From assembly GCF_047948215.1 (NCBI RefSeq), contig NC_134458.1, forward strand, positions 138,430,536 through 138,494,535: a DNA stretch of 64,000 nucleotides, read 5' to 3'. The notes under the pieces were generated by a model. That model was not told where the DNA came from. It ran no database searches and saw nothing but the letters and a program-made list of their open reading frames with translations. Positions within the stretch are counted from its first letter, which is position 1. The number at the start of each line of letters is the position of its first letter. This DNA comes from Lycorma delicatula. Lineage: Eukaryota; Arthropoda; Insecta; Hemiptera; Fulgoridae. This document shows, in pieces, positions 34,996 to 45,839 of this stretch. The translations under genes and the position numbers were made by a program.

Positions 34996-35429
34996 ACTAA
35001 ATAAATAAATATTCTATTCTGATCGTTTTTTATATTAGTAAGTTATACAAATCACATCAGACATGGATAGATGTGCTACTCCACGGATTTTAAAAGGAAA
35101 GGCCCTACCATTTGCTTAGACAGATCATTAAAAATCTTAATTAATATTTAAAAATTATGTTATTTTGCCACCGTTATATTAAATCAATCATTAATACTTT
35201 TTAACCTATGACGTAAATTACTAAAAACGAACAAACAAATTTAAAAAGTTTATTAAGAATTAGGCAGCTCTTAAACCAAAGATCAAAAGATTTTCCCGGC
35301 TTACTGGAATAGGTATCATCCAGTAGATCAACAAAACATCCGCTTATATCAGGTTGTCTTAAACCTTTTCGAGGCCAAAATTGAGAATACATTTATTATT
35401 ATTGGAAAATAACATTATGAGACCACATA

Positions 35430-36560
35430 TACACAATTTTTTTCGATGATCTGAGATTTTTTTTTTGGCAACACCATAATCTCGTCGCTATAGAAATTTT
35501 GAGGTTTCTAGTCAAAAGATTCTGACACATGGTTTTTCACAGACTTCTTTTGAAACTAACTTAACACCATTCATCGAGTTCTTCAGTCACCGAAACATGA
35601 TAGTCTGATGGTACCAGGTCCGGGCTATATGGTGGATGCATTAAAACCTCCCAGTCAAGTTCTCTCAATTTCTGACAGGTCGTTAAAAATGTATGCGATC
35701 AGACGTTGTCAGCGTGGTATATGATGCCCTTTCTGTTGACCAGTTCAGGCCGTTTTTTTTAATTGCTAGGTGCAATCACGCTAATCGCTGACAGTACAGA
35801 TCTGAGTCTATAATTCTGCCTGGTAGCAACAGCAGCTCATAATGCACGACGCCCTTCCAATCCCATCAAACGCACAGCGTAACCTAGGAGTCAGTGTGGG
35901 CTTTGCTGCAGACTTTTGAGCTTCTCCTGGTTTCGATCTTTTTCACACATTGTTATCGTAAGTTATCCACTTTTAATCACTCATGATCAACCGCTTCAGA
36001 ACGGCTCGATTTCGTTATGTTTCAATAGAGATTCCAGATAGAAATTCCATCGAATAAATTTTTCTGAGTCAGGTCATGTGACACCCAAATGTCGAACTTT
36101 TTTTTGTATCCGGCTTTCTCCAAACGGTTTAACACTGTTTGGTGATGGATGTTTAGGTCATCGGCGATATCATGACTGCTTACATGTCGGTCTTTCTCGA
36201 CTTTCACCAGAATATCATTCACTTTTTCTGTGATTGATTGCCCACTATAAGGAGCATATTCGACATCAATATTTCCAGAAAAAAGTGACTAAACCATATT
36301 TTGTCTGTTGCTTTTGATAACGTATCTTGTCCTTAATCAGCACAAATTTTTTCACGGGCCTGCACAACATTTGCACCTTTATAGAAATAGAATTGTAAAA
36401 TTTAGTGCAGTTTTGCGAAAATTCCAACACTTTTTTCACATCTATTAACTTCAACTGCCAGCTGTCAAATGACGTTTGACCTGACCCACTGCGTTTCATA
36501 TACCTTGAGATTTGGGAAGCTAACACTATCTCGTGCGCAAAAGGCTCTTTACGTTTTAGA
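35430..36560 (-). pseudogene. Dead mariner transposase (mellifera/Mos1-like, DD34D)
   Basis: Minus-strand pieces follow mariner order. KKFVLI with LSKATDKIWF-like residues near 36350-36290 fit the N-terminal helix-turn-helix. ITEKVNDILVKVEKDRHVSS then HDIADDLNIHHQTVLNRLEK and AGYKKKFDIWVSHDLTQKNL (36240-36050) are the second helix-turn-helix and the WVPHxLTxxN linker. SD*KWITYDNNV (about 35975-35940) is the first catalytic aspartate with a stop after it. NRKGIIYHADNV*SHT (35740-35690) is the HxDNARPHT motif with its aspartate kept and the Ala-Arg changed. KLRELDWEVLMHPPYSPDLV then PSDYH (35675-35590) is the third aspartate motif. Many stops and frameshifts are present. The inverted terminal repeats of about 30 bp expected near both ends were not recognised. 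Confidence 0.87.
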
Positions 36561-36599
36561 CTACCACTTATAAATTTAAAACAAAAAATATAAAGCAAA

Positions 36600-38225
36600 A
36601 TAAAAATTACAGTATATTAATATTCTAAAATTTCAAACTATTCAAAGAAATATAATACAATTTATGTATTACATAAGCGATGAAAGAAACTTAATTTGTA
36701 AGTTTCAGTATTAACTAATGTAAGGGAAGCGTAAAAATAAATTGCTTTACAGGTATTCGAAGAATACATATAAAAAATTTCTATAATTTATGCATAAACA
36801 AGAATACATCAATTAATTCTTTGAAGAAGAATACAGTTCCTATACTGTATAAGAATCAATTTGAATTTATTGTAAACTTGATAATATCAAAAGAACACAA
36901 GCGAAGAAAGCAATTTTCGAAAATGGAAATTGGTGATATAAAAAGGACGATCTAACTACGGTGAAACTAGAGCACGAGGAAACAAATTCCAGTTAAAAAG
37001 TGGTCAAGACCACAATCAGATAACAGCCGTCGTCCACAACTATAATTCTCGTGATATTGGGGTATTTTTAATCAAAGATACTAATAGTTTATTACTGGTT
37101 AACATTGATCAAGGAAAGTATAGCTTAAACAGAATTATTTATATGTCTGTATTTATATCTTCCGAAACTAAAGACTTTAACCTCAAAAAAAAATTCTTTC
37201 TAATCCTGAATTGTAAGGTGCAATACGCCTACCTGGTCTATAAAACGTTCAATCAGACTACGATTGTAGGGTTTTCTGTTTGTAAGAAAGAAAACTAAGT
37301 TATTCTGGAGAAAGAAATTCCTGACAGTTACTAAGTGTAAGGAAAGATTGGATTTAACTGGATTGACCATTAACATAATATTGATGGAAATACAACTTTT
37401 GACGGATAATTAATTTTATCTTTGTTTAAACTATTTTTATTTAGATTTTTTACCTTTTTTACATTAAAATAGCCTGCGTAATAAGGAAATAAACAATCTT
37501 AACGAACGAATTAAAGACCTTATGTAATAGTGCGTGATCGAATTCATAAATTAACTTACTGCAAATAATAGATTTAATTTGTGAGTGAATATTAAAAAAA
37601 TAATTATCTTCATAATTTGATAAACATTTTACCGAAAAAGGGACTAATCTTAGATATCTTTCTCAGTTATATGTTTCGATATATTTTATCTAGAAATTTT
37701 TATAAATTATAATTCAAAATTTATATTTGTTTATTACAGATACATTTAAAAACATTTTAAAGTACAGATTGTATTTTAATTATAAAAAAGTTAATTTATT
37801 AATTGCTCGTTAACCAAGGTTATGTTATAATATTTATGTTAGAAAATTTTCACCTGCTTTCACACTTTGATGCGATGACATTAATAGCATATTGAAATTT
37901 TTATACTTATTTCTTTACTACATGCTTTCACTTGTTGAGCAGTTGTGTATTGCATGATTATTATAATGATAAAACTATAATTAACATGACTCTGGCATTT
38001 TTTTTTAATTATGGTATAATAAGATATAAACGTACAATAACAACTAATTATTTATTACATCAATATAAATAAATATTAGGAAATAGCAAAAATGTTTTTG
38101 TTTTGTTTTTTTTCTATCGTACAGTAGGTTATATTTAATAATACAACAGGAATATTTAAAGTTATTTTACAGGTTTTTATGTATTTTAACTTCCCATTTA
38201 TCATAAATTTCTTTTCTCTTGTATT
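36600..38225. other. A+T-rich stretch without genes
   Basis: No supported feature. A more balanced patch at 36890-37060 (GAGCACGAGGAAACAAATTCC) could be transposon relic but shows no motif. Confidence 0.45.
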
Positions 38226-38229
38226 TATG

Positions 38230-38480
38230 CTCATTTTCCGCCAACTGTTCTAAACTTTGATGAAAGAGATATGACAAGCCTTGTTAGCGCTTTTTTGTCA
38301 ATCGCTGGCCGGACTGGGAAAAAAAGAAGATTAAGATGGACTTAGAAAGCATTTCGTAACGTATTACGTTTGCAATTGACTTGTGTGCGGATGTGAAACA
38401 TGAACAATAAAAGAAGGGAAAAAGAAAGGTTCTCTATGCTTACATTTAAAATGTGAGTTAGGAAGAGGCTTTCTTAAAAT
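38230..38480 (+). pseudogene. RTE-type LINE reverse transcriptase scrap
   Basis: At about 38389-38415 the plus strand reads GCET*TIKEG, matching the conserved [YF]GCETWTIKxG segment that follows the reverse transcriptase palm in RTE and CR1-type LINEs, with the tryptophan codon mutated to TGA. Upstream GRTGKKRRLRWT*KAF and downstream lysine/arginine-rich residues fit the surrounding region poorly. The element is otherwise decayed. Confidence 0.4.
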
Positions 38481-39185
38481 AACTAATACCATTTGCTTAA
38501 AAGGAGGGTGATCAAGATTACATTAAAATATGTTAATTTTTCATATAGCAAATATTTTACTACATTTTTTGAACAGATAATTAACTTAAAAATAAAATAA
38601 TATTATAAAAATTAAAAAAATACGACTGCCAAAAAATAAAAATGTTTAAATAAATAAATTGAACTAAAAAAAACGAAAATAAATCGAACTAAATGTAGGA
38701 CTAAACATCGAGAATAGTAATTTCCCTGTATTGAAGAGCCCTCTGACTATAATTTAAATATTTTCGTTGAAGGACAAAATTTTCTTATCGATGTGAGACC
38801 TACCTGGTGAGAAATTAATCATTAGACAACGTTGAAGGTCTTCTAATTCTACAACATGAAATATATTTAAACACATTAAAACTATGTGAAAGATGATTGG
38901 CCACCCATTACTTTATTTAATTAAATACTGCATAACGATGTTTAGTCCTTTGTTTCTATACCTTGTTTTCTTTTTTTTTTTAGTTCATTTATTTTTTTGG
39001 GCAGTCTTTTTTTAAATTTTTATAATTTTTTTTATTATTTAATACTTTTTAGCGATCATCGAGAAAAATTCACGATTCGAAAACTTATGGATATAACGTA
39101 TTGCCTCGTAACGTAAACTGAGGTAAATGAGGAAACTGTAAACATTTCAAACTATTTATTTAATTGGCGTATATCAATCTAAATT
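38481..39185. other. A+T-rich stretch without genes
   Basis: No feature assigned. Confidence 0.5.
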
Positions 39186-39189
39186 TACA

Positions 39190-39650
39190 GAATTGTCAAT
39201 GATTAAGTTCCTCGAGAGACTTTTTATCGTGCGGATCATACAGCAAGTTTCTGGGATCCAAACAACTAATGGCTAAACTTTCCGATTGTCTTACGCGACT
39301 CAGTTCTATGTAGGCCTGGCCCTTGCCCTATTATGTGAGTGTTCAGATCTACGACAGCTTTATCTAGGGTAGTTACTTGCGTGCACCGTCACAGCCCAGC
39401 ACAATAATATGGCAGCACACGCCGTTCCACTTTTCCCTATCCCCTAAAGCACTAAATTCGACAGTAGTTGCCTCGATCCTCAGTCCGATGCCGACAGCAT
39501 TACCTCTAATCGTACTGTCATCAAACACTACAAAGACCGTTTATGGAAGCTCGCCGGGCTCAAGCTGGTCTCGACGTAGCGCAGGTCACTCGACTAGTCT
39601 TGGTATATCAGTTAATTTTTGTTACGGTTTGATTCCATCGTGATATTGCA
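39190..39650 (-). pseudogene. PIF1/Helitron-type helicase C-terminal fragment
   Basis: Minus-strand blocks in order are: VFDDSTIRGNAVGIGLRIE (39530-39460); ILLCWAVTVHAS (39412-39378), equivalent to the LSWAxTVHKxQG helicase motif; VTTLDKAVVDLNTHIIG in a second frame (39378-39328); and GKGQAYIELSRVRQSESLAI then SCLDPRNLLYDPHDKKSLEE in a third (39335-39205). The last is motif VI (GQxYVALSRVR) and the LDPxKLxxNPxD tail of arthropod PIF1-like proteins. Two frameshifts make it a pseudogene. Its scattered, decayed state favours a Helitron or a retrocopy over a working PIF1 gene. The block ends in a GC-rich flank to the right. Confidence 0.72.
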
Positions 39651-39870
39651 TTATACTAGCAAACACCCGGTTTGAATTTTGAAAATCGGACGATTGATTG
39701 CAAAGATATTATAAGAGCACCACACTACACCTCCCAAACAGCGCCCCAGAGGCACCTCGTTTGTTACCAGTTGATGGTGTTGATTGGTTTAGCTTCGTAC
39801 GAGGTGCTCGCATCACCTCACTACTCTAGCCCTATAAGCAGTTCCTACAGGAAGCCTATTATTATTAAAC
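39651..39870 (-). other. GC-rich flank of the helicase fragment
   Basis: More balanced composition than the surroundings, continuing from the helicase scrap. No clear helicase motif was read here in any frame. It may be the decayed preceding part of the same gene or neighbouring Helitron sequence. Both strands have short open frames that are not supported as genes. Confidence 0.35.
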
Positions 39871-41190
39871 AGAGATTTTTTTTAATTTATTTAATATTAT
39901 TCTGTTTTATTTAACGTAAATTTAATTTTATTATTTTTTGTAGTATTATTCATTCGATCGATTTAAATCATTCACTTCAAATCCAGGATGGAATTATTTA
40001 AAGGTAGCGTCCCACGCCAGGACTGTACCCGCTGTATATGCGTATAGTACTTAAAAAAAAATTGGAAATAGATTTTTAGTAATTATGTGTAGGCTTTTGC
40101 TCTCAGAGTTATCACTGTTAACCATTTACCGGAAAAAATAAAATGTTCAGATAATTGATGTGTTCCCAAAGTCAAATTTTTAATAAAATTAGGAAGATAC
40201 TGAATTTCAAAAACTATTTTGACCCCGGCAGAGGAAAGGCCAAGAGTTTCATCACTCCATTTTTTTGGTATTGCAATGGTAACATATTCTAATAGTGTTA
40301 CCTATTTGAATATTTTTCAAATTCAGAAGTAAATTTCAGAGTGATCAAAAACTGATATGAGAACGAACATATTTCTCGAAGGTTGAACTCGAGTTTAAGA
40401 AGAGCATATACGTTGCTCTTCAACTCTTTGAAGATGTTCTAGCGCAGATTCACGTTGCCTACGATCATAAATTTTAATAGTTCTAGAGGTTCATTCTGTC
40501 TGAGACCTCGCCGACCAAGACGTTATGAAAATATTAATACCAAATTGAAAGTTGAAATATGAGTACGGCTTACCCTGATGGAACTTCTTAGTTCAGGATA
40601 TAAAAATAAGCAGAGTGCTACTTTTCTCGCGAGATGACGATTTCTTGCGGGTAGCCGTCAGATTAAACAATGGCATTAAGTTTAGTAAAACATACAATAA
40701 CATTCTGAAGAAGTCGATGATATCGAAATTTAATATTACTCAAAACCACCAAAACTTTGTTAAATATGAAAATAAGAAAATTTTAATTTATTATCAACTT
40801 AATTGCATTTAACTATATTAATTTTAATATCAAATTTAATTTTATTACCAATTAATTTTTTTACGTATATTACCATAATAATACAAAATTGATGTTTATA
40901 GACAATAACATTAAATTGAGTAAAATATCTGTCTGAAGAAGTCAAGATCGACATAGACAACGATCGACATAGACAATGACAATCGTTATAGACGACATTA
41001 AATTTAGCAAAAGAAGTTATAGTTTATTTATTTATACTTTTTTTTAAATTTAAATTTATACAGTAGTGAGACTGATGAGGTTTGACCTGTGGTAAACATT
41101 CTGGGGGTCATAAGAAAGCTGCAGTTACATTTTTGTAATGATTGGTTCAATAGTTTTCACGGTTTCGGAAATAAATAAAATGTCATTATC
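39871..41190. other. Mixed stretch without supported genes
   Basis: From 40200 to 40670 the composition is more balanced. On the minus strand IKIYDRRQRESALEHLQRVE (about 40485-40420) resembles the Arg/Glu-rich repeats at the N-terminus of Helitron-type proteins, which would fit the helicase scrap nearby, but this is weak. The rest is A+T-rich. Confidence 0.3.
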
Positions 41191-41194
41191 TCTT

Positions 41195-41445
41195 TATATA
41201 ATAGAGAGATGGAGGATATTGAAAAAATGAAATGGAAGATTGAAAATGGAAAAGTAATGAGGAGAGAGAACGGCTGGAACATAACACGAGAGAAAGAAAA
41301 CTTACTAGTAGAATCAGCAGAAAAATAGAGAGGCCGAAAAAGATTAAAAATTATAAATATCCTAAAAGGAAATGGATGTTCTCAAAAAGTCAGAAGTTCA
41401 GATAGAAGTAGAAGAGAATGAAGACGAACGTGGTGAAAGAAATTT
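41195..41445 (+). pseudogene. RTE/CR1-type LINE C-terminal scrap
   Basis: The plus strand reads MEDIEKMKWKIENGKVMRRE, then LLVESAEK*RGRKRLKIINI then GCSQKVRSSDRSRRE*RRTW, with stops inside. The pattern fits the C-terminal tail after the reverse transcriptase: G[HK]VxRR, then a basic RGR[GK]RPR block, an 'I..NI' helix, GC, and DRxxWR. Only motif order supports it, with no intact domain. Confidence 0.42.
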
Positions 41446-43140
41446 ATCTCAGAGTAGATAAACTTAGGACAGTGATTAATTCCAAAAGTTATGGAATTAG
41501 TTGCGATTATACCAGAGATTTTCTACCTGTACAAACAGATAGAGGTAGGTTTATTTCATCAAAAATACATCATTACCGCTACCATCCTCTTATCAATGTT
41601 TTAAAGAAAACTTCTGAAATAGTTTTTCATAGAATTTAGTATTTAATAATTGTACTAGGTAACTGGTTTCTAATCATTACTTTAAATGAATATCCACAAG
41701 AATTCGGAAATCTACGCTTATCCTGTTTAATCTTTTAGAGTAGTAAAAAAGGGAATCCCAAATTTTTTTCAGTTCTTTTGGAATTATTTACAGAGCCAGA
41801 TTTTAGCTTTTTACAAAAATGAGAACTGCACTTTTAACTGGTGTCAATTTTTTTTTTATTAGGAATTCTATAGATTAAGGGATACAACATTATTTCTGTT
41901 TAATCTTCTTAGCAGTATCTTTCAGAAATATGTCTGAACTTGAAGAAAATATTGCTCTAAAGATAAAAATTTAACAAGGGAAACCTCTACGGAATGGAGG
42001 TAGTCAGAAAATATTCCAGACAATTATTACGTCTAAATTGGAACGAGATATTCTGGTTTGTTTGATCTGTTCGGTTATAATTTCTTTTATTCAAAATAAA
42101 TAACCCCTTTTCATGTAAAAAAAAAATCCTTCTTAAAGATATGAAATTCCTAAGGGAAACTTACCTCTCAGTTTTTAATATTCGATCTCCCTTTTTCGAC
42201 TACTCTTTTTAACTTAATCAATTTCGGTTTGTTAAGAAATAGTTTTTGCTTACCTTTTGTATTAACTTTCTAATTAGTCATAAAAGGAAGGATTAATTAA
42301 ATCAGGAGTAAGTAATTTGGTGTTTCACGCTTTTATACAGAATATAACAGAGATAAATATACATTATTAGTTAGTAAAAAATTACCTTTCCTCCGTGAAC
42401 TTTTTATTTATTGACGTTTTAAGATACAAAAATAAGTTCCAAACATTAAATTTTGATTAAAATTTTGTTGCTTTTTTCTTTTTTTTTCAAAATTCTGCAC
42501 GTACGAGTAACTAAAAATCTGTATTCCTCAATCGTTTTAATATAATATGCTTTTGTTTTAATAAAAGTTCGTACAATCGGTCATGACAACAAATCTGTTA
42601 TTGAACAAGTGGGCATTTTATTTTCAAGCTGTATAAAACAATCTGAATAGAGAATAAAACATAAAAGTTTTTAGTATACTATTCAGAATATAAAACTTCA
42701 TAATGCATTGACCCTGCATTAACCTTTTATATCTAAATCTACACTAAACTAAAGAAACAGTTAGCTCTTATAGTATCAATAAATTATGTACATTATTAAT
42801 GGAAAAACGTTCTTGCAAATTATACTACACTTTTAAGGTTTATCAGTGTTATTACTCTTTGTATTTTAGTGTGGAATAGATGAACTGAGGTCACTGTGAC
42901 ACCTTGTTGGTCTTCCTGGAATTTAATGTTTACGTTTTATTAATTTGTGTTTTTTACTATATATTTCAGCACAAAATAAAATGGTTTTTATTTTTTCATT
43001 AAAGTAACTAAAAACAGATTGTAGAGCTGGCAACGATGTTAATGAATTTTCAACATATGATTTAAGCTTATAATTTTAACCTTTAACTACTTAACTTTCC
43101 CTTTAACTACTTAAAAGAATTTCTATGTTTTTTTAACTTT
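41446..43140. other. A+T-rich stretch without supported genes
   Basis: A 73-codon frame at 41418-41639 has no recognisable domain. The rest is background. Confidence 0.45.
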
Positions 43141-43827
43141 TCTATCATCATAGCTCTATAGCTATGCTGCAAAAAGGAAAGTATAGTTATTAGCCAAAAA
43201 ATGGGATATAGGAGCTTTTTGCATTTCTCGACGTTTCACTACTCAGGGATCCCAAAGACAAAAAAAAAGTGGGATCCAAAAAAACATACGTATTTATGTA
43301 CGAACCATTACCCTCCACGTATGTACATATCTGTACGTGGATTGGCGTGTTAGAAGCTTAATAACGTTTGATTGGATAAACCGATTTTTATGAAATTTTG
43401 TACAAAGTATATGGGGTAATTTGTTGGTAAAACTTTGCAATCAATTTTCTCAAAATTTTACAAACATTACCCCCCACTTTATATTAAGCTCAGTGCAGTA
43501 TATTAAGCTTATACATGCGTGTATGCTAATCTTGCCATTCTTTTTTTTTTTAATTTTACCCTAAAATTCCCCCTTTTCCAAAAATCACAAAACATTTATA
43601 TTTATTGCATACTTTTTACGCATTTTTTTTTTATCTCCCTAAGCATAGTAGTAATGCAAGTAACCCCCCCCCCTACCAAGAAGTACTTTGGGGAAATATT
43701 GTGAGTGAGGAACCGATTAAAATATAAAAATATCAATATTTTGAGATTTTTAAAACCTTTTTTGATTTCTTTTCATGTATCATTATTTTTCCACTATATA
43801 AGAATAAATAACCAATGCCAGGAAAGC
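43141..43827 (+). mobile_element. MITE of the hairpin-ended family, second copy
   Basis: Same family as 6396-6885 but inverted relative to it. It has ATAGCTCTATAGCTATGC with TGCAAAAAGGAAAGTATAG at the left end, AAAATGGGATATAGGAGC, CAGGGATCCCAAAG, two CGTATGTAC-type blocks (43290 and 43318), ACCGATTTTTATGAAATTTT (43379-43398), TATATGGGGTAATTTG, and AATAACCAATGCCAGGAAAG at the right end (43806-43825). The outer CTTTCCTGGCAT is missing on the left, so that end is damaged. A C run at 43664-43673 is peculiar to this copy. Confidence 0.72.
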
Positions 43828-44425
43828 ATTACAACTTTTTGCAATGCAATTCAAAAGTACTCTAAAAGATAAAAAAAAAAACATTGAAATTATCTGATAA
43901 AAAGTAAGATTTGAATATAAAATTAAAAAAATAACATTGGACAGTTAAATTTTAACAAACAGTTAAGTAAGAAAAATTAAAAGTGCTTATAAAAGTGTAA
44001 TTTTAATTTATGTTAAGCAACATTACCGTAACAGTTGTTGGAATCTGACATGATTCGCAAATTACTGAATAAAATAAAATATCAGTCTTTAATATCAACA
44101 AGAATCCAATCTCAAGCCTACTAGGAAAAATGCGGATTAAATTGGTTTTTCATTGTCTTCTTCCTCGGACCAAACACATAGTTACTTATCAACATGGCAA
44201 ATTCATGGAAATAATGCTGAAATGCAGTCCTACAAGTAAACACCTTTATAATGTTCACTCTAAAGATTGATTGTATAATGAGTTTTACTTTTTTCACAAC
44301 CATAAAAAAGACAATAATAAAACAACAGATTAATGTACCCTACACTGCGTTAAAACATTTCTTTATATTCAACTCAGTAGTGAAATTCAGCGATTTTAAT
44401 GGAGTAATTTTAATGTAAAACAAAT
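43828..44425. other. A+T-rich stretch without genes
   Basis: No feature assigned between the MITE and the LINE tail. Confidence 0.5.
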
Positions 44426-44535
44426 TGTTAGGGATGTAGGATGTAGGGGGTATACCGAAATGAAACGACTAACACTAGATAGGGAATCTTGGAGAGCTGC
44501 ATCAAACCAGTCAAATGATTGAAGATAAAAAAAAT
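44426..44535 (+). mobile_element. 3' end of an RTE-type LINE, with A-rich tail
   Basis: Ends with the coding tail LDRESWRAASNQSND and stop (TGA at 44520-44522), then AAGATAAAAAAAA. The same 15 residues and stop recur inverted at 61220-61265. Upstream GGATGTAGGGGGTATACCG is also typical of this tail. The piece is strongly 5'-truncated, as is usual for LINE insertions. Confidence 0.65.
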
Positions 44536-44549
44536 TGAGTTATTTTATT

Positions 44550-45505
44550 TTCCTGGCGAATGTAGCTAGAATAGTTATATATAATCGGAAAGTACGGTGA
44601 TCATGTCAAGAATGGGGTATCGGAGTTTTTTTAGAATCTTTAATAGCAGGGTCCAACCAGTTTATCTAGATTAAAAAAAAAATATGTATGTACGAATGTG
44701 TATATATATATACATCTACGTATGTGCGTATAAACATCGCACTACTTTTGTCCTTATATCTCAAAATTGACCGATTTTCTTTAAATTTGGCTCAAATATT
44801 TCTACATATGAGACATTGATCATATTAATTCTTTATCAAAACTCGTTCAGGGCTGGGGGATATTGCAAAAAACCAATTTCGATTTTCTTAAGAGGCAAGT
44901 TAGAAAAAGACTTTGGCAAATTTTTTATTACCTACATTTTTTGATAAATAATAAAAATATTTTTCTTCGAAAAATTAACACCCACCTCTTAAAAATATAC
45001 GTTATTTTGTTCTTTTGTTCTAGTTTTCTTCGGTTTTAATATTTTTAAGAAAAGCTTATAGTACTTTATACATCATAATAGGGCTATCAAAAACTGACTA
45101 CAACTTTCCAAAAATATAAACCTCAAACCTTAAACACAAAAGCTTGTTTTGAAAATTTTTACGTTCCTGTTTTAGCCTTTATTACACGAGGTATTAGATT
45201 TAGAGAAAACTTTACTTAAGGAAATTTGTTAAGTTGTGTTTGTACATGAATATTTTTAGAAATTTTTTTCGTTTACGAGTAATCTATTCCCAACTCCTAA
45301 AAAATGTAATATTCTGTTTTTTTGTTGTTTTTTTTTTTTTTATTGGTTCTAACGTTTTTAATTTTTTTTTATTAAAACTTTTTTTTATTTTCGCTGTAAG
45401 GGCAATCAAAATTTAAGTAGTTTTAATATACCCCGGACCGAAAACGAGAAGCAACGTTTTTTATTACTATCATAAAATGTATTACTTCTCGGTGAATTCA
45501 GCTAG
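44550..45505 (+). repeat. Hairpin-type dispersed repeat, family B, copy 2
   Basis: Begins TTTCCTGGCGAATGTAGCTA and continues GGAAAGTACGGTGATCATG and AATGGGGTATCGGAG, which aligns with the start of the MITE read on its minus strand (CTTTCCTGGCATATAGCTC, GGAAAGTATGGTAATCATTC, ATGGGGTATGG). It then carries TATGTATGTACGAATGTG, ACCGATTTTCTTTAAATTTG (44770-44789), ACATATGAGACATTGATC and the same body as 19549-20230. It ends with GGTGAATTCAGCTAGAATAG (45491-45510), nearly repeating its own start GGCGAATGTAGCTAGAATAG (44553-44572) in direct orientation. Confidence 0.75.
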
Positions 45506-45554
45506 AATAGATTTTACCCTTTTTTAATTTTTTTTTTTTTTTTTGAGGTTTTTA

Positions 45555-45584
45555 GGGGCATCGACTACTTTGGTCATTAGCCCC
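45555..45584 (-). other. 3' terminal stem-loop of the LINE
   Basis: GGGGCTAATGACC and GTCGATGCCCC on the minus strand can pair through GGGGC/GCCCC with partial extension, just before CTAAAAACCTC and poly(A). Structures at this place are recognised by reverse transcriptase in several LINE clades; here the role is inferred. Confidence 0.45.
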
Positions 45585-45691
45585 ATCACACTTCAAAAAG
45601 AAAATAAAAAAGGGTTCAATATTTCACATTTTCATGTGTCAAAAAAATGATCAAAATTTTACTTTTTCTTATAATTTCTGATCCAATTAAA

Positions 45692-45839
45692 TTACTTTCT
45701 AGGCTTTCCTTTCGGCCATCCTTTTTTACACCGTTTTTCCATTCTGCGAACGGCCTCAACTTCCGACGACAGTGTGTCTGAGGCTTCGGACATGGCATCG
45801 TCTTCTCTTTCTGACGCCAAGGACGTTCGCCGGCTTACA
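45692..45839 (-). pseudogene. Frameshifted C-terminus of LINE ORF1
   Basis: In the frame next to the ORF1 stop, the minus strand reads DVSRRTSLASEREDDAMSEA then SDTLSSEVEAVRRMEKRCKK and GWPKGKPRK before TAA (45694-45692). Acidic Ser-rich residues followed by a short basic tail make a plausible authentic ORF1 end. A one-base indel near 45840-45850 would join the frames. It may be a sequencing or assembly error or a real mutation. Confidence 0.6.

Noticed and set aside
39377..39914. Plus-strand frames of 88 and 80 codons
   Set aside because: They are antisense to or flank the helicase fragment and show no motif.
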